Shown here piece after piece: positions 1 to 8,585 of a stretch of 64,000 nt of DNA. Numbering within the stretch: position 1 is the stretch's first letter; each line of letters starts with the position of its first letter. The position numbers and the translations under genes were made by a program. The DNA lies in NCBI RefSeq assembly GCF_002407205.1, contig NZ_CP023549.1, positions 599,001 through 663,000 on the forward strand. Direction: 5' to 3'. Source of the DNA: Rhodobacter sp. CZR27 (lineage in GTDB: Bacteria > Pseudomonadota > Alphaproteobacteria > Rhodobacterales > Rhodobacteraceae). The notes under the pieces are model-generated. The model did not search any database. It was not told the origin of the DNA and saw nothing but the letters and a program-made list of their open reading frames with translations.

Positions 1-44
1 TCAAGCTCGACAGCTACGGCATTCCGCGGTCGCGGCAGCCCTGA
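1..44 (+). CDS. C-terminal tail of a Fis-type HTH activator (AcxR/AcoR-like), partial
   Basis: The first 41 bases read through in one frame as KLDSYGIPRSRQP followed by TGA at 42-44. The KLxxYGI pattern is typical of the last recognition helix of Fis-type HTH domains that end sigma-54 enhancer-binding proteins. Acetone carboxylase operons are known to have such an activator (AcxR) directly upstream in the same direction, so this is probably its end. Only 13 residues are visible, so the family call rests mainly on context. Confidence 0.45.
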   Translation, partial: KLDSYGIPRSRQP

Positions 45-124
45 CTTGGCGTCCGCAGCATGTCCGTCGGGCCGGACGATAATCGGACAGCCCTGCGGCC
101 CCTTGCATCCCTAGCCTGATCGCA

Positions 125-145
125 GCCGCCCGCTCTGGGGGCGGC
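125..145 (+). other. Stem-loop in the acxA leader
   Basis: A perfect 7-bp inverted repeat, GCCGCCC at 125-131 and GGGCGGC at 139-145 with a 7-nt loop, lies just ahead of the acxA ribosome binding site (GGAGGGAGGA). There is no T-tract, so it may be the end of the upstream transcript or a leader structure. I found no good sigma-54 -24/-12 element (GG-N10-GC) between 45 and 167. Confidence 0.4.
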
Positions 146-167
146 CTCAGGGAGGGAGGAAAATACC

Positions 168-2321
168 GTGCCACTGGACAAGCCGAACAGCCGGTCCGTG
201 CAGGTGCTGGGCATCGACGCCGGCGGAACCATGACCGACACGTTCTTCGTCGATGCCGATGGCGACTTCGTCGTCGGCAAGGCGCAATCGACGCCCGACA
301 ACGAGGCGCGCGGCCTGATCGAGTCGAGCCGCGAGGGGCTCGCGCACTGGGGGTTGAGCCTTGAGGACGCACTGTCCTCGATCCAGACCGGGGTCTATTC
401 CGGCACCGCGATGCTGAACCGCGTGGTGCAGCGCAAGGGGCTGAAGTGTGGCCTCATCGTCAATGCGGGGATGGAGGACTTCCACCGCATGGGCCGCGCG
501 ATCCAGGCCTATCTGGGCTTCGCCTACGAGGACCGCATCCACCTGAACACCCACTACTACGACCCGCCGCTTGTGCCGCGCCACCTGACGCGCGGCGTGA
601 TGGAGCGGGTGGACATGTCGGGCGACGTGGTGATCCCGCTGCGCGAGGACACCGCCCGTCAGGCCGCGCGCGACCTGATCGCGCAAGGGGTCGAGGGGAT
701 CGTGATCTCGCTCTTGCACAGCTACAAGAACCCCGGGCACGAGCGGCGCGTGCGCGACATCGTGCGGGAAGAGATCGAGAAGGCGGGCAAGACGATCCCG
801 GTCTTCGCTTCGACCGACTACTACCCGGTGCGCAAGGAGACCCACCGCACCAACACGACGATCCTCGAGGCCTATGCCGCGGAACCCTCGCGGCAGACGC
901 TGAAGAAGATCACCAGTGCCTTCAAGGACAACGGCTCGAAGTTCGACTTCCGCGTCATGGCCACGCATGGCGGCACGATCAGCTGGAAGGCCAAGGAACT
1001 GGCACGCACCATCGTCTCGGGGCCGATCGGAGGCGTGATCGGGGCGAAGTATCTGGGCGAGACCCTGGGCTACCGTAACATCGCCTGCTCGGACATCGGC
1101 GGCACCTCGTTCGACGTGGCGCTGATCACCCAGAACGAACTGACGATCCGCAATGACCCTGACATGGCGCGGCTGGTGCTGTCCCTGCCGCTCGTCGCCA
1201 TGGACTCGGTCGGCGCCGGCGCGGGCTCGTTCATCCGGCTGGATCCCTACACCAAGGCGATCAAGCTGGGGCCGGATTCTGCGGGCTACCGCGTCGGCGT
1301 CTGCTGGGAGGCGTCGGGCATTGAGACGGTGACGATCTCGGACTGCCACGTCATCCTCGGCTACCTGAACCCCGACAACTTCCTCGGCGGGCAGGTGAAA
1401 CTGGATCGCCAGCGGGCGTGGGACGCGATGAAGGTGCAGGTGGCCGACCCCTTGGGCCTCTCGGTCGAGGATGCGGCGGCCGGCGTGATCGAGCTGCTCG
1501 ACAGCGACCTGCGCGACTACCTGCGCTCGATGATCTCGGGCAAGGGCTACAGCCCGGCGTCGTTCACCTGCTTCAGCTATGGCGGGGCGGGGCCGGTCCA
1601 CACCTACGGCTACACAGAAGGTCTGGGCTTCGAGGACGTCATCGTGCCCGCCTGGGCCGCGGGCTTCTCGGCCTTCGGCTGCGCGGCGGCGGATTTCGAA
1701 TACCGCTACGACAAGTCGCTGGACCTCAACATCGCGGAGACGGCGTCGGACGACCTTAAGGTCGCCGAGGCGCGGACGCTGAACGAGGCGTGGCACGAAC
1801 TGACCGAGCGCGTGCTGGAGGAGTTCGAGCTGAACGGCTACAGCCGCGAGCAGGTCCAGCTGCAACCCGGCTTCCGGATGCAGTATCGCGGCCAGCTGAA
1901 CGACCTCGAGATCGAAAGCCCGATCCAGTCCGCGAAGACCGCGGCCGACTGGGACAAGCTGGTGGCGGCCTTCAACGACACCTACGGGCGGGTCTACGCG
2001 GCCTCGGCACGCTCGCCGGAACTGGGCTATTCGGTCACCGGCGCCATCATGCGCGGCACGGTGCCGATCCCGAAGCCGAAGATCCCGAAGGAGCCCGAGG
2101 TGGGGCCCACCCCGCCGGAAGAGGCGAAGCTCGGCACCCGCAAGTTCTACCGCAAGAAGAAGTGGGTCGATGCGCAGCTTTACCGGATGGAGATGCTCCA
2201 GCCCGGCAACCGCATCACCGGCCCCGCGATCATCGAATCCGACGCCACGACCTTCGTCGTGCCCGGCGGCTTCGAGACCTGGCTCGACGGGCATCGCCTG
2301 TTCCACCTGAAGGAAGTGTGA
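168..2321 (+). CDS. acxA: Acetone carboxylase beta subunit
   Basis: 717-aa protein of the hydantoinase A / N-methylhydantoinase A ATPase family. It starts at GTG with a strong GGAGGGAGGA ribosome binding site about 8 nt upstream. The N-terminus carries the nucleotide-binding loop LGIDAGGTMTDT, and an internal SDIGGTSFDVAL marks the second half of the ASKHA-type ATPase fold. In acetone carboxylase (alpha2 beta2 gamma2) this subunit phosphorylates acetone and bicarbonate using ATP, and the alpha/gamma metal site then joins them to acetoacetate in the cytoplasm. The specific call, rather than a generic hydantoinase, rests on length, overall similarity to AcxA and the acxA-acxB-acxC order. The gene is 14 nt from acxB and surely cotranscribed. 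Confidence 0.93.
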   Translation: MPLDKPNSRSVQVLGIDAGGTMTDTFFVDADGDFVVGKAQSTPDNEARGLIESSREGLAHWGLSLEDALSSIQTGVYSGTAMLNRVVQRKGLKCGLIVNAGMEDFHRMGRAIQAYLGFAYEDRIHLNTHYYDPPLVPRHLTRGVMERVDMSGDVVIPLREDTARQAARDLIAQGVEGIVISLLHSYKNPGHERRVRDIVREEIEKAGKTIPVFASTDYYPVRKETHRTNTTILEAYAAEPSRQTLKKITSAFKDNGSKFDFRVMATHGGTISWKAKELARTIVSGPIGGVIGAKYLGETLGYRNIACSDIGGTSFDVALITQNELTIRNDPDMARLVLSLPLVAMDSVGAGAGSFIRLDPYTKAIKLGPDSAGYRVGVCWEASGIETVTISDCHVILGYLNPDNFLGGQVKLDRQRAWDAMKVQVADPLGLSVEDAAAGVIELLDSDLRDYLRSMISGKGYSPASFTCFSYGGAGPVHTYGYTEGLGFEDVIVPAWAAGFSAFGCAAADFEYRYDKSLDLNIAETASDDLKVAEARTLNEAWHELTERVLEEFELNGYSREQVQLQPGFRMQYRGQLNDLEIESPIQSAKTAADWDKLVAAFNDTYGRVYAASARSPELGYSVTGAIMRGTVPIPKPKIPKEPEVGPTPPEEAKLGTRKFYRKKKWVDAQLYRMEMLQPGNRITGPAIIESDATTFVVPGGFETWLDGHRLFHLKEV

Positions 2322-2335
2322 GGGAGGGCACGACC

Positions 2336-4645
2336 ATGAACGCACCAATGAAGCTCAAGGGCATCGTCCGCGGCGGCCAGACGCTGAAGCAGCACCGTGA
2401 CGAGATCATGTCGGAAACGAAGCGCACCGGCCATTATGCCGGGCTGAAGAAGATGGCGCTGCGCGACAGCGACCCGATCCTCTACAACAAGCTGTTTTCG
2501 CGGCTGCGGGCCGGTGTGGTCGACGCCCGCGAGACGGCGAAGAAGATCGCGGCCTCGCCCATCGTCGAGCAGGAGGGGGAACTCTGCTTCACCCTCTACA
2601 ACGCGGCGGGGGATTCGATCCTGACCTCGACGGGGATCATCATCCACGTCGGCACCATGGGCGCCGCGATCAAGTACATGATCGAGAACGACTGGGAGAG
2701 TAACCCCGGCGTCAAGGACAAGGACATCTTCTGCAACAACGACAGCCTCATCGGCAACGTCCACCCCTGCGACATCCACACGATCGTGCCGATCTTCCAC
2801 AAGGGCGAGCTGATCGGCTGGGTCGGCGGCGTGACCCATGTCATCGACACCGGGGCAGTGGGCCCCGGCTCGATGACCACGGGGCAGGTGCAGCGCTTCG
2901 GCGACGGCTACTCGGTCACCTGCCGCAAGGTCGGCGAGAACGACACGCTCTTCCGCGACTGGCTCCACGAAAGCCAACGCGCGGTCAGGACCACGCGCTA
3001 CTGGATGCTGGACGAGCGCACCCGCATCGCCGGCTGCCACATGATCCGCCGCATGGTCGAGGAGGTGATCGCCGAGGAAGGCATCGAGGCCTACTGGCAG
3101 TTCGCCTACGAGGCAGTGGAGCACGGCCGCCTCGGCCTTCAGAACCGCATCAAGGCGATGACCATCCCGGGCAAGTATCGCCAGGTGGGCTTCGTCGACG
3201 TGCCCTACGCCCATGACGACGTGCGCGTGCCCTCCGACTTCGCCAAGGTCGACACGATCATGCACACGCCGTCAGAGATGACGATCCGGCCGGACGGCAC
3301 GTGGCGGCTCGACTTCGAGGGGTCCTCGCGCTGGGGCTGGCACACCTACAACGCCCATTCGGTCAGCTTCACCAGCGGAATCTGGGTGATGATGACCCAG
3401 ACGCTGATCCCGACCGAGATGATCAACGACGGCGCGGCCTACGGGACCGAGTTCCGCCTGCCCAAGGGCACCTGGATGAACCCCGACGACCGGCGGGTGG
3501 CCTTCGCCTACAGCTGGCATTTCCTCGTCAGCTCGTGGACGGCACTGTGGCGAGGCCTCAGCCGGGCTTACTTCGGCCGCGGCTATCTTGAGGAGGTGAA
3601 CGCAGGCAACGCCAACACCTCGAACTGGCTGCAGGGTGGCGGCTTCAACCAGTACGACGAGATCCACGCGGTGAACTCGTTCGAATGCGCGGCCAACGGG
3701 GTGGGGGCGACGGCAATTTCGGACGGCCTCAGCCATGCCGCCGCGATCTGGAACCCCGAGGGCGACATGGGCGACATGGAGATCTGGGAGCTGGCCGAGC
3801 CCCTGATCTATCTCGGCCGCCAGATCAAGGCCTCCTCGGGCGGCGCCGGCAAGTACCGCGGCGGTTGCGGCTTCGAAAGCCTGCGCATGGTCTGGAACGC
3901 CAAGGACTGGACCATGTTCTTCATGGGCAACGGCCATATCAGCTCGGACTGGGGGCTGATGGGCGGCTACCCGGCGGCCTCGGGCTACCGCTTCGAGGCG
4001 CATGACACCGGCCTGCACGAGATCATCGCGAAGGGCGGCGACATCCCCCATGGCGGCGACACCGACCCCGAGAACCCGGTCTGGGACGGGATGCTGAAGG
4101 ACGCGCGGATCAAGCGCGACAAGCAGGCCATCACCACCGAGGCCATGTTCAAGGACTATGACCTCTACCTCAACTACATGCGCGGCGGCCCGGGCTTCGG
4201 CGACCCGCTCGACCGCGAGCCGCAGGCGGTGGCCTGCGACGTGAACGGCGGCTACCTGATCGAACGCTTCGCCGACAGCGTCTATGGCGTGGCGCTGGTG
4301 AAACAGGCTGACGGCCTCTTCGGCGTGGACGAGGCCGCCACCGAGGCCCGCCGCGCCGCGATCCGGCGCGAGCGTCTGGCCAAGGCCGTGCCCACCCGCG
4401 ACTGGATGGCCGGCGAGCGCGAGCGCATCCTGAAGAAGGAGGCGGGCGTGCATGTCCAGCAGATGTATGCGGCCTCCTTCAAGCTGGGGCCGCGCTGGGA
4501 GGAGGGCTTCCGCAAGTTCTGGGACCTGCCGGTCGACTGGCGGCTGATGGAGGCGGACCTGCCGATCCCGTCCTATGGCCGGGAATATTCGATGGACCTT
4601 TCCGAACTGCCGGACGTGAAGACCGTCCAGTTCGTCGAGGAGTGA
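2336..4645 (+). CDS. acxB: Acetone carboxylase alpha subunit
   Basis: 769-aa protein of the hydantoinase B family, the manganese-containing catalytic subunit of acetone carboxylase. I chose ATG at 2336 (MNAPMKLKGIVRGG...) because it is preceded by GAGGGAGG about 6 nt upstream. The frame stays open far upstream, but only as an overlap with acxA. The family core is recognisable in the segments NNDSLIGNVHPCDIHTI and GWVGGVTHVIDTGAVGPGS, where His and Asp residues form the metal-binding region. It acts with AcxA and AcxC to condense phosphorylated acetone with carboxyphosphate. The stop is followed at once by an extreme GC hairpin that separates it from acxC. Confidence 0.93.
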   Translation: MNAPMKLKGIVRGGQTLKQHRDEIMSETKRTGHYAGLKKMALRDSDPILYNKLFSRLRAGVVDARETAKKIAASPIVEQEGELCFTLYNAAGDSILTSTGIIIHVGTMGAAIKYMIENDWESNPGVKDKDIFCNNDSLIGNVHPCDIHTIVPIFHKGELIGWVGGVTHVIDTGAVGPGSMTTGQVQRFGDGYSVTCRKVGENDTLFRDWLHESQRAVRTTRYWMLDERTRIAGCHMIRRMVEEVIAEEGIEAYWQFAYEAVEHGRLGLQNRIKAMTIPGKYRQVGFVDVPYAHDDVRVPSDFAKVDTIMHTPSEMTIRPDGTWRLDFEGSSRWGWHTYNAHSVSFTSGIWVMMTQTLIPTEMINDGAAYGTEFRLPKGTWMNPDDRRVAFAYSWHFLVSSWTALWRGLSRAYFGRGYLEEVNAGNANTSNWLQGGGFNQYDEIHAVNSFECAANGVGATAISDGLSHAAAIWNPEGDMGDMEIWELAEPLIYLGRQIKASSGGAGKYRGGCGFESLRMVWNAKDWTMFFMGNGHISSDWGLMGGYPAASGYRFEAHDTGLHEIIAKGGDIPHGGDTDPENPVWDGMLKDARIKRDKQAITTEAMFKDYDLYLNYMRGGPGFGDPLDREPQAVACDVNGGYLIERFADSVYGVALVKQADGLFGVDEAATEARRAAIRRERLAKAVPTRDWMAGERERILKKEAGVHVQQMYAASFKLGPRWEEGFRKFWDLPVDWRLMEADLPIPSYGREYSMDLSELPDVKTVQFVEE

Positions 4646-4652
4646 CCCAACC

Positions 4653-4681
4653 GGCGCCGCGCGCGGGCCGCGCGCGGCGCC
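4653..4681 (+). repeat. Very stable intercistronic hairpin between acxB and acxC
   Basis: A perfect 14-bp inverted repeat around a single G: GGCGCCGCGCGCGG at 4653-4666 and its complement at 4668-4681. As RNA it would form about 12 GC pairs with a short loop. It begins 7 nt after the acxB stop and ends 24 nt before the acxC start, with no T-tract. It therefore looks like an mRNA-stability or partial attenuation element rather than an operon end. Confidence 0.75.
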
Positions 4682-4705
4682 CCATCCTTCAGCGAGGAAT
4701 TTGCA

Positions 4706-5209
4706 ATGGCTTACACCCGGACCAAGATCAAGGATCTCGTCGACGGCAAGATCGACCGCGACACGCTCCACACCATGCTCGCGACGCCCAAGGACAAGGA
4801 GCGGTTCGAGATCTACCTCGGGATCCTGCAGGAGCAGGTGCCGTGGGATGATCGCATCATCCTTCCGCTCGGGCCGAAGCTCTACATCGTCCAGCGCAAG
4901 GCGGACCACAAGTGGGTGGTGAAGTCGCACGCCGGCCACGAGTTCTGCGACTGGCGCGAGAACTGGAAGCTCCACGCCGTGATGCGGGTGCGCGAGACTG
5001 CGGCCGAGATGGAGGAGATCTACCCCCGCCTCATGGCGCCCACGACCTCGTGGCAGGTGATCCGCGAATACTACTGCCCGGTCTCGGGCGATCTGCTCGA
5101 CGTCGAGGCGCCGACGCCGTGGTATCCGGTGATCCACGATTTCGAACCGGATGTGGATGCCTTCTACACCGATTGGCTCGGCATGCAGATCCCCGAAAGG
5201 GCGGCCTGA
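4706..5209 (+). CDS. acxC: Acetone carboxylase gamma subunit
   Basis: 167-aa acetone carboxylase gamma subunit, the small third subunit of the alpha2 beta2 gamma2 enzyme. It starts at ATG 4706 after an AGCGAGGAA ribosome binding site. Features include LGPKLYIVQR near residue 58 and a conserved YYCPVSGDLLDVEAPTPWYPV segment near the C-terminus. The length agrees with the roughly 19-20 kDa subunits described from Xanthobacter and Rhodobacter. It is the last gene of the operon and is followed by a perfect terminator-like hairpin. Confidence 0.92.
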   Translation: MAYTRTKIKDLVDGKIDRDTLHTMLATPKDKERFEIYLGILQEQVPWDDRIILPLGPKLYIVQRKADHKWVVKSHAGHEFCDWRENWKLHAVMRVRETAAEMEEIYPRLMAPTTSWQVIREYYCPVSGDLLDVEAPTPWYPVIHDFEPDVDAFYTDWLGMQIPERAA

Positions 5210-5221
5210 CCACCCGCCCCG

Positions 5222-5256
5222 CGTCACGGCCAAACCCGCGGCCGTGACGTCTTCCC
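5222..5256 (+). terminator. Terminator of the acx operon
   Basis: A perfect 10-bp inverted repeat, CGTCACGGCC at 5222-5231 and GGCCGTGACG at 5240-5249 with an 8-nt loop, is followed by the pyrimidine run TCTTCCCC. It starts 13 nt after the acxC stop, where a rho-independent terminator is expected, although the T-tract is weak. Confidence 0.7.
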
Positions 5257-5509
5257 CAGGTCCGCCGGTTCCAAGAGGCGCGTCTCGCCCTTCCCGCAGC
5301 CGGGCGCACCGCGCTGAGACTGCTGCAATTCGACGGGGTGGCCCTGTTCGACCCGATCGCGCAGCGGATGCGTGAAGGTCAGCCCGATGATGCGGCACCT
5401 GCCCATCCTGGTCCGATTCGGCCCCCGCCGTCGGGATGGTAGCGGCCGGGTTTGTCGCGTCGCAACAGGTGTGCGGCCGGCCGGACGAGGAGCAGCGGTC
5501 GGTTTCCGG

Positions 5510-5830
5510 TGCATTGCGACGACGACTACCGGATGCCGCGCGGCTTCCACTTGCGGGCAATCAGACTCCGACGTCCCCAGGGCGTTCACGCCGCCGCTCC
5601 CGTTCATCAGCATGCCGCGCCTGACCCGGATCGCCGATATGGCGCTGGGCCCGAACGTGAGCCATGGCGAAGACGCCCGTTCGCATTACTTCAGCGAGAC
5701 CGCCCCTGCCGCCGCGGCGGAGCCGAAGGAGTTGATGATCATTCCGGGGCCATCCATCTCGATACCTGCGACCGGGCCAACGTCATCCCGTTCGACAGGG
5801 TGCGGGCCGTCTTCACCTGCATCTGGCCTG
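5510..5830 (+). pseudogene. Degenerate C-terminal part of an alpha/beta hydrolase
   Basis: Pieces of a familiar alpha/beta hydrolase C-terminus appear in order but in alternating frames. DDYRMPRGFH lies near 5520 in frame 1. FISMPRLTRIADM...HYFSETAPAAAAEPKELMIIPG lies at about 5603-5750 in frame 2. HLDTCDRANVIPFDRVRAVF lies at about 5755-5815, again in frame 1. Intact relatives contain these same motifs continuously (YxTPRGFH, MPxLTRIAE, YFSExAYxxAAEPKEL, GxxHxDLYD, IPFDKLxxFF). The gene therefore has at least two frameshifts, and I see no convincing 5' half. It lies just upstream of the YahK-type dehydrogenase and probably once formed a small detoxification or carbonyl-metabolism pair with it. 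A sequencing error alone is unlikely to explain several lesions plus the missing front half. Confidence 0.6.
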
Positions 5831-5929
5831 ATGCGGCAAGCGCTCCCGGCCGACGCCGGGTATATCCAGACCCCGAGGCGCCGCGGTTTCGCGATCGCGG
5901 CCCGCTCCCGATCCGAAAAGGAGACAACC

Positions 5930-6973
5930 ATGGTCGTCAAGGCCTACGGCACCCAGGCCGCCACCCTGCCACTCGAGCCGATGGACATCACCCGCCGCAC
6001 GGTCGGCGCGCATGACGTGCAGATCGAGATCCTGTTCTGCGGCATCTGCCATTCGGACCTGCATCAGGCGCGCAGCGAATGGGCAGGCACGCTCTACCCC
6101 TGCGTTCCCGGCCACGAGATCGTCGGCCGCGTCGCGGAGGTGGGCGCCCATGTCACCGCCCACAAGCCCGGCGATCTGGTGGGTGTGGGCTGCATCGTCG
6201 ACAGCTGCCGGCACTGCGCGGAGTGCGACGAGGGGCTGGAGAACTACTGCGACGGCATGGTCGGCACCTACAACGGGCAGACGGCGGATCCGCCCGGGCA
6301 CACGCTCGGCGGCTATTCGCAGCAGGTCGTGGTGCATGAGCATTATGTCCTGAAGATCACCCACCCCGAGGAACAGCTGGCGGCCGTGGCGCCGCTGCTC
6401 TGCGCCGGCATCACGACCTGGTCGCCGCTGCGCCACTGGGGCGCCGGGCCGGGCCGGAAGGTCGGCATCGTCGGCATCGGGGGCCTTGGCCACATGGGCA
6501 TCAAGCTGGCCCGAGCGCTTGGCGCGCATGTCGTGGCCTTCACCACCTCCGAAGGCAAGCGCGAGGATGCGCTGAAGCTCGGCGCCGACGAGGTGGTCGT
6601 CTCGCGCGACGCCGAGGCCATGGGCGCCCATGCGCAAAGCTTCGACCTGATCCTGAACACGGTCGCCGCGCCGCATGACCTCGACGCCTTCCTGACGCTC
6701 CTGAAGCGCGATGGCACGATGACGCTGGTCGGTGCCCCCGCGGCTCCGCACCCCAGCCCCAACGTCTTCAACTTCATCATGCGGCGGCGCAGCCTCGCCG
6801 GGTCGATGATCGGCGGCATCCCGGAAACGCAGGAGATGCTGGACTTCTGCGCCGAGCACGGGATCACCGCCGACATCGAGATGATCCGGGCCGAGGAGAT
6901 CGAGACGGCCTACGAACGCATGCTGAAGGGCGACGTGAAATACCGCTTTGTCATGGACATCGCGACGATGTAG
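5930..6973 (+). CDS. yahK: Zinc-dependent NAD(P)H alcohol/aldehyde oxidoreductase, YahK/cinnamyl-alcohol-dehydrogenase type
   Basis: 347-aa medium-chain dehydrogenase. I chose ATG 5930 because it follows a strong AAGGAGA ribosome binding site 7 nt upstream and matches the family start. The catalytic zinc site is visible as GICHSDLHQ and PCVPGHEIVG, and the structural zinc Cys cluster lies in CIVDSCRHCAECDEGLENYC. The Rossmann loop is GIGGLGHMGIKLA. Enzymes of this group reduce a wide range of aldehydes with NADPH in the cytosol. The gene stands alone downstream of a broken hydrolase. The YahK name is a family-level match; the physiological substrate is unknown. Confidence 0.85.
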   Translation: MVVKAYGTQAATLPLEPMDITRRTVGAHDVQIEILFCGICHSDLHQARSEWAGTLYPCVPGHEIVGRVAEVGAHVTAHKPGDLVGVGCIVDSCRHCAECDEGLENYCDGMVGTYNGQTADPPGHTLGGYSQQVVVHEHYVLKITHPEEQLAAVAPLLCAGITTWSPLRHWGAGPGRKVGIVGIGGLGHMGIKLARALGAHVVAFTTSEGKREDALKLGADEVVVSRDAEAMGAHAQSFDLILNTVAAPHDLDAFLTLLKRDGTMTLVGAPAAPHPSPNVFNFIMRRRSLAGSMIGGIPETQEMLDFCAEHGITADIEMIRAEEIETAYERMLKGDVKYRFVMDIATM

Positions 6974-7160
6974 CCGGAACCTTCCGAAAGACCCGGGGCG
7001 AGGGAGGCCGCGTCTCCTGCAGCCCGGGATCTACCCGCGCTTGGGCAGCGGGCACGGCAGCCGCACGCATTCCGGTCATGCAACTTCGGCAGGTCTCATG
7101 GGTCTGCCGGACGACTATGTCGGTGCTGCGGGCAAACATGCCTGCATCAGGAAATGACCC

Positions 7161-7331
7161 ATGCAATTCAACGTCCGTGCGCTTCTGAACTCGGCTCTGG
7201 GCGCGGCCGACATCTTCCTTGCCGCCGCGCGCGCCCCGGCCTGCACCGAGCGGAGCGCCATGCCCGCCGCGCATGACCTCGCGCGGCTCGGGATCGACCC
7301 CGCCGCGTTCCGCAGGATCGGTCGCGGCTGA
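7161..7331 (+). CDS. Small hypothetical protein, DUF1127-like tail
   Basis: 56-aa ORF starting at ATG 7161 behind AGGAAA (spacing about 6 nt) and ending at TGA 7329-7331. The sequence starts MQFNVRALLNSALGAADIFL and ends with a DLARLGIDPAAFRRIG segment. The tail resembles the arginine-rich 'DLARLGLxRxxI' endings of the short DUF1127-type proteins common in Rhodobacterales. It is below the usual length cut-off for gene calling. No function is claimed. Confidence 0.5.
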   Translation: MQFNVRALLNSALGAADIFLAAARAPACTERSAMPAAHDLARLGIDPAAFRRIGRG

Positions 7332-7609
7332 TCCGATCCGCGGCTCTGGAGGGGGCGCGGCAAGACTGCCGGTGCATGACCGTGCGGCCTCCTACTGGAC
7401 TGTCTTCCCGTTGCCTCCGCGCGGCTGCGGGAGGATCATCGGCGCCAGCAGGATCCCGGCAGGACCACGCCCGAAATGGCAGCGGCCGGAGCGAATTCGG
7501 CGATCGCCAGGGCGCTCACCGCGTCCGATCGCAGGCGGACCCGTCCATGGCCCGCGGCAAGCGCGACATCCCTCTTGGCGGAAAAGCGGCACCGCGCTAA
7601 CGCTTCGCA

Positions 7610-8230
7610 ATGGGTGTTCCGTTCATTCTCCTGTTGCTGTCGCTGTGCGGCGCCATCGTCTGCCTGCTCATCCCCGGGCTTCGCGACGTCTTGCTGATCA
7701 GCGGATCGATGTGTGTCGCGAGTGCCTTCCTCCTCGTACGCGCCTGGTTCACCTGCGGGCGTCCACTGCGGAGGGCAAGGCCGAAGTGGATCGTCGTCGA
7801 TGGCTCGAACGTCATGTACTGGAAGGACAATACGCCCCGCGTCGAAACGGTGCGCGACGTTGTCAGGCATCTCGAGGATCTGGGCTTCACGCCGGGGGTC
7901 ATCTTCGATGCGAACGCCGGCTACCTGCTTGACGGCAAGTATCAGCATGACGACGCACTGGGGCGCCAGCTCGGTCTTCCGCCGGATCGCGTCATGGTCG
8001 TGGACAAGGGAACACCTGCGGACCCGATGATCATCACGGCGGCGCGGGATCTCGAGGCTCGTGTCGTCACGAACGACCGCTATCGGGACTGGGCCGATCT
8101 GCACCACGAGGTCCGAAGGCAAGGCTTCCTGATCCGCGGGGGCTATCGCGCCGGTCGCATCTGGCTCGACCTCGACGATCCGGAAGCGGTCGGGGTGGCG
8201 GCACTCGGCGAAAGATCAGGAAGGCTCTAG
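7610..8230 (+). CDS. Membrane-anchored NYN/Zc3h12a-like ribonuclease-domain protein
   Basis: 206-aa protein with two hydrophobic segments (about residues 3-20 and 26-42) followed by a cytosolic domain. The domain starts PKWIVVDGSNVMYWKD, continues with DDALGRQLG and ends in VVTNDRYRDW. The DGSN and TNDR acidic motifs are the metal-binding Asp clusters of the PIN-like NYN/Zc3h12a RNase superfamily, which cleaves RNA. No strong ribosome binding site precedes ATG 7610, so a later start is possible, but the membrane segments look genuine. It is monocistronic between long non-coding flanks. The fold call is firm; the RNA target is unknown. Confidence 0.7.
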   Translation: MGVPFILLLLSLCGAIVCLLIPGLRDVLLISGSMCVASAFLLVRAWFTCGRPLRRARPKWIVVDGSNVMYWKDNTPRVETVRDVVRHLEDLGFTPGVIFDANAGYLLDGKYQHDDALGRQLGLPPDRVMVVDKGTPADPMIITAARDLEARVVTNDRYRDWADLHHEVRRQGFLIRGGYRAGRIWLDLDDPEAVGVAALGERSGRL

Positions 8231-8585
8231 CCGCCTGCAGGCGACGATCTCGCCATGGGGCGAAGTCCGTGGCGATCCCGCAGCTGCCGTGAGGCCCTGC
8301 GCGGAACGGTTATCGACGCGTTCGTCATGAGTCGCCGGTTCCCCGCCCGGTTATGGCCCTGACGATCGGCGACCGCAGATGTCACCGCGGTCGCGGGCTG
8401 CGGCACCTCAAGGGCTCGGGGCGCGGCCTCCTTCGCCATCATTTGGGACGACGCCCCTCACGAGACGGTCGGCGGCGAAGGGGACGTGGCCGCCAATGCC
8501 GGTTGTCGCAGTGCGGCGCGCAGGGTAAGCTTCACGAAGATCCGGATGCAGTTCCCTGACGTTGCCCACACGAGCAGGAGAGTCC
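8231..8585. other. 355-bp gap, nothing recognised
   Basis: No coding frame, hairpin with T-tract or recognisable operator was found, other than the ribosome binding site AGGAGAG just ahead of the patatin gene. Confidence 0.4.

Larger units (their letters stand above)
5210..5929. other. 720-bp gap between acxC and the alcohol dehydrogenase gene
   Basis: Holds the acx terminator (5222-5256) and the alpha/beta hydrolase remnant (about 5510-5830). A short open stretch at about 5322-5400, reading LRLLQFDGVALFDPIAQR, looks protein-like but has no recognisable start or family. The long open frame that runs into the dehydrogenase from 5372 is the decayed hydrolase rather than an N-terminal extension. 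Confidence 0.5.

Noticed and set aside
45..167. Sigma-54 promoter for acxABC
   Set aside because: TTGGC at 46-50 and TTGC near 113-116 were tested, but neither gives the GG-N10-GC spacing. The promoter may lie outside this interval or be divergent from consensus.
1790..2335. Upstream extension of the acxB frame
   Set aside because: The frame is open but overlaps acxA. The AcxB family start and ribosome binding site are at 2336.
147..2348. 733-aa open frame antisense to acxA
   Set aside because: High GC keeps antisense frames open. The sequence is His/Arg/Val-rich without family resemblance and lies exactly opposite a well-supported gene. The same applies to other long antisense frames, for example opposite acxB, the RTX gene and napA.
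6974..7160. Short CGGAA-CC-TTCCG hairpin after the alcohol dehydrogenase gene as a terminator
   Set aside because: A 5-bp stem with a 2-nt loop and no T-tract is too weak to list.
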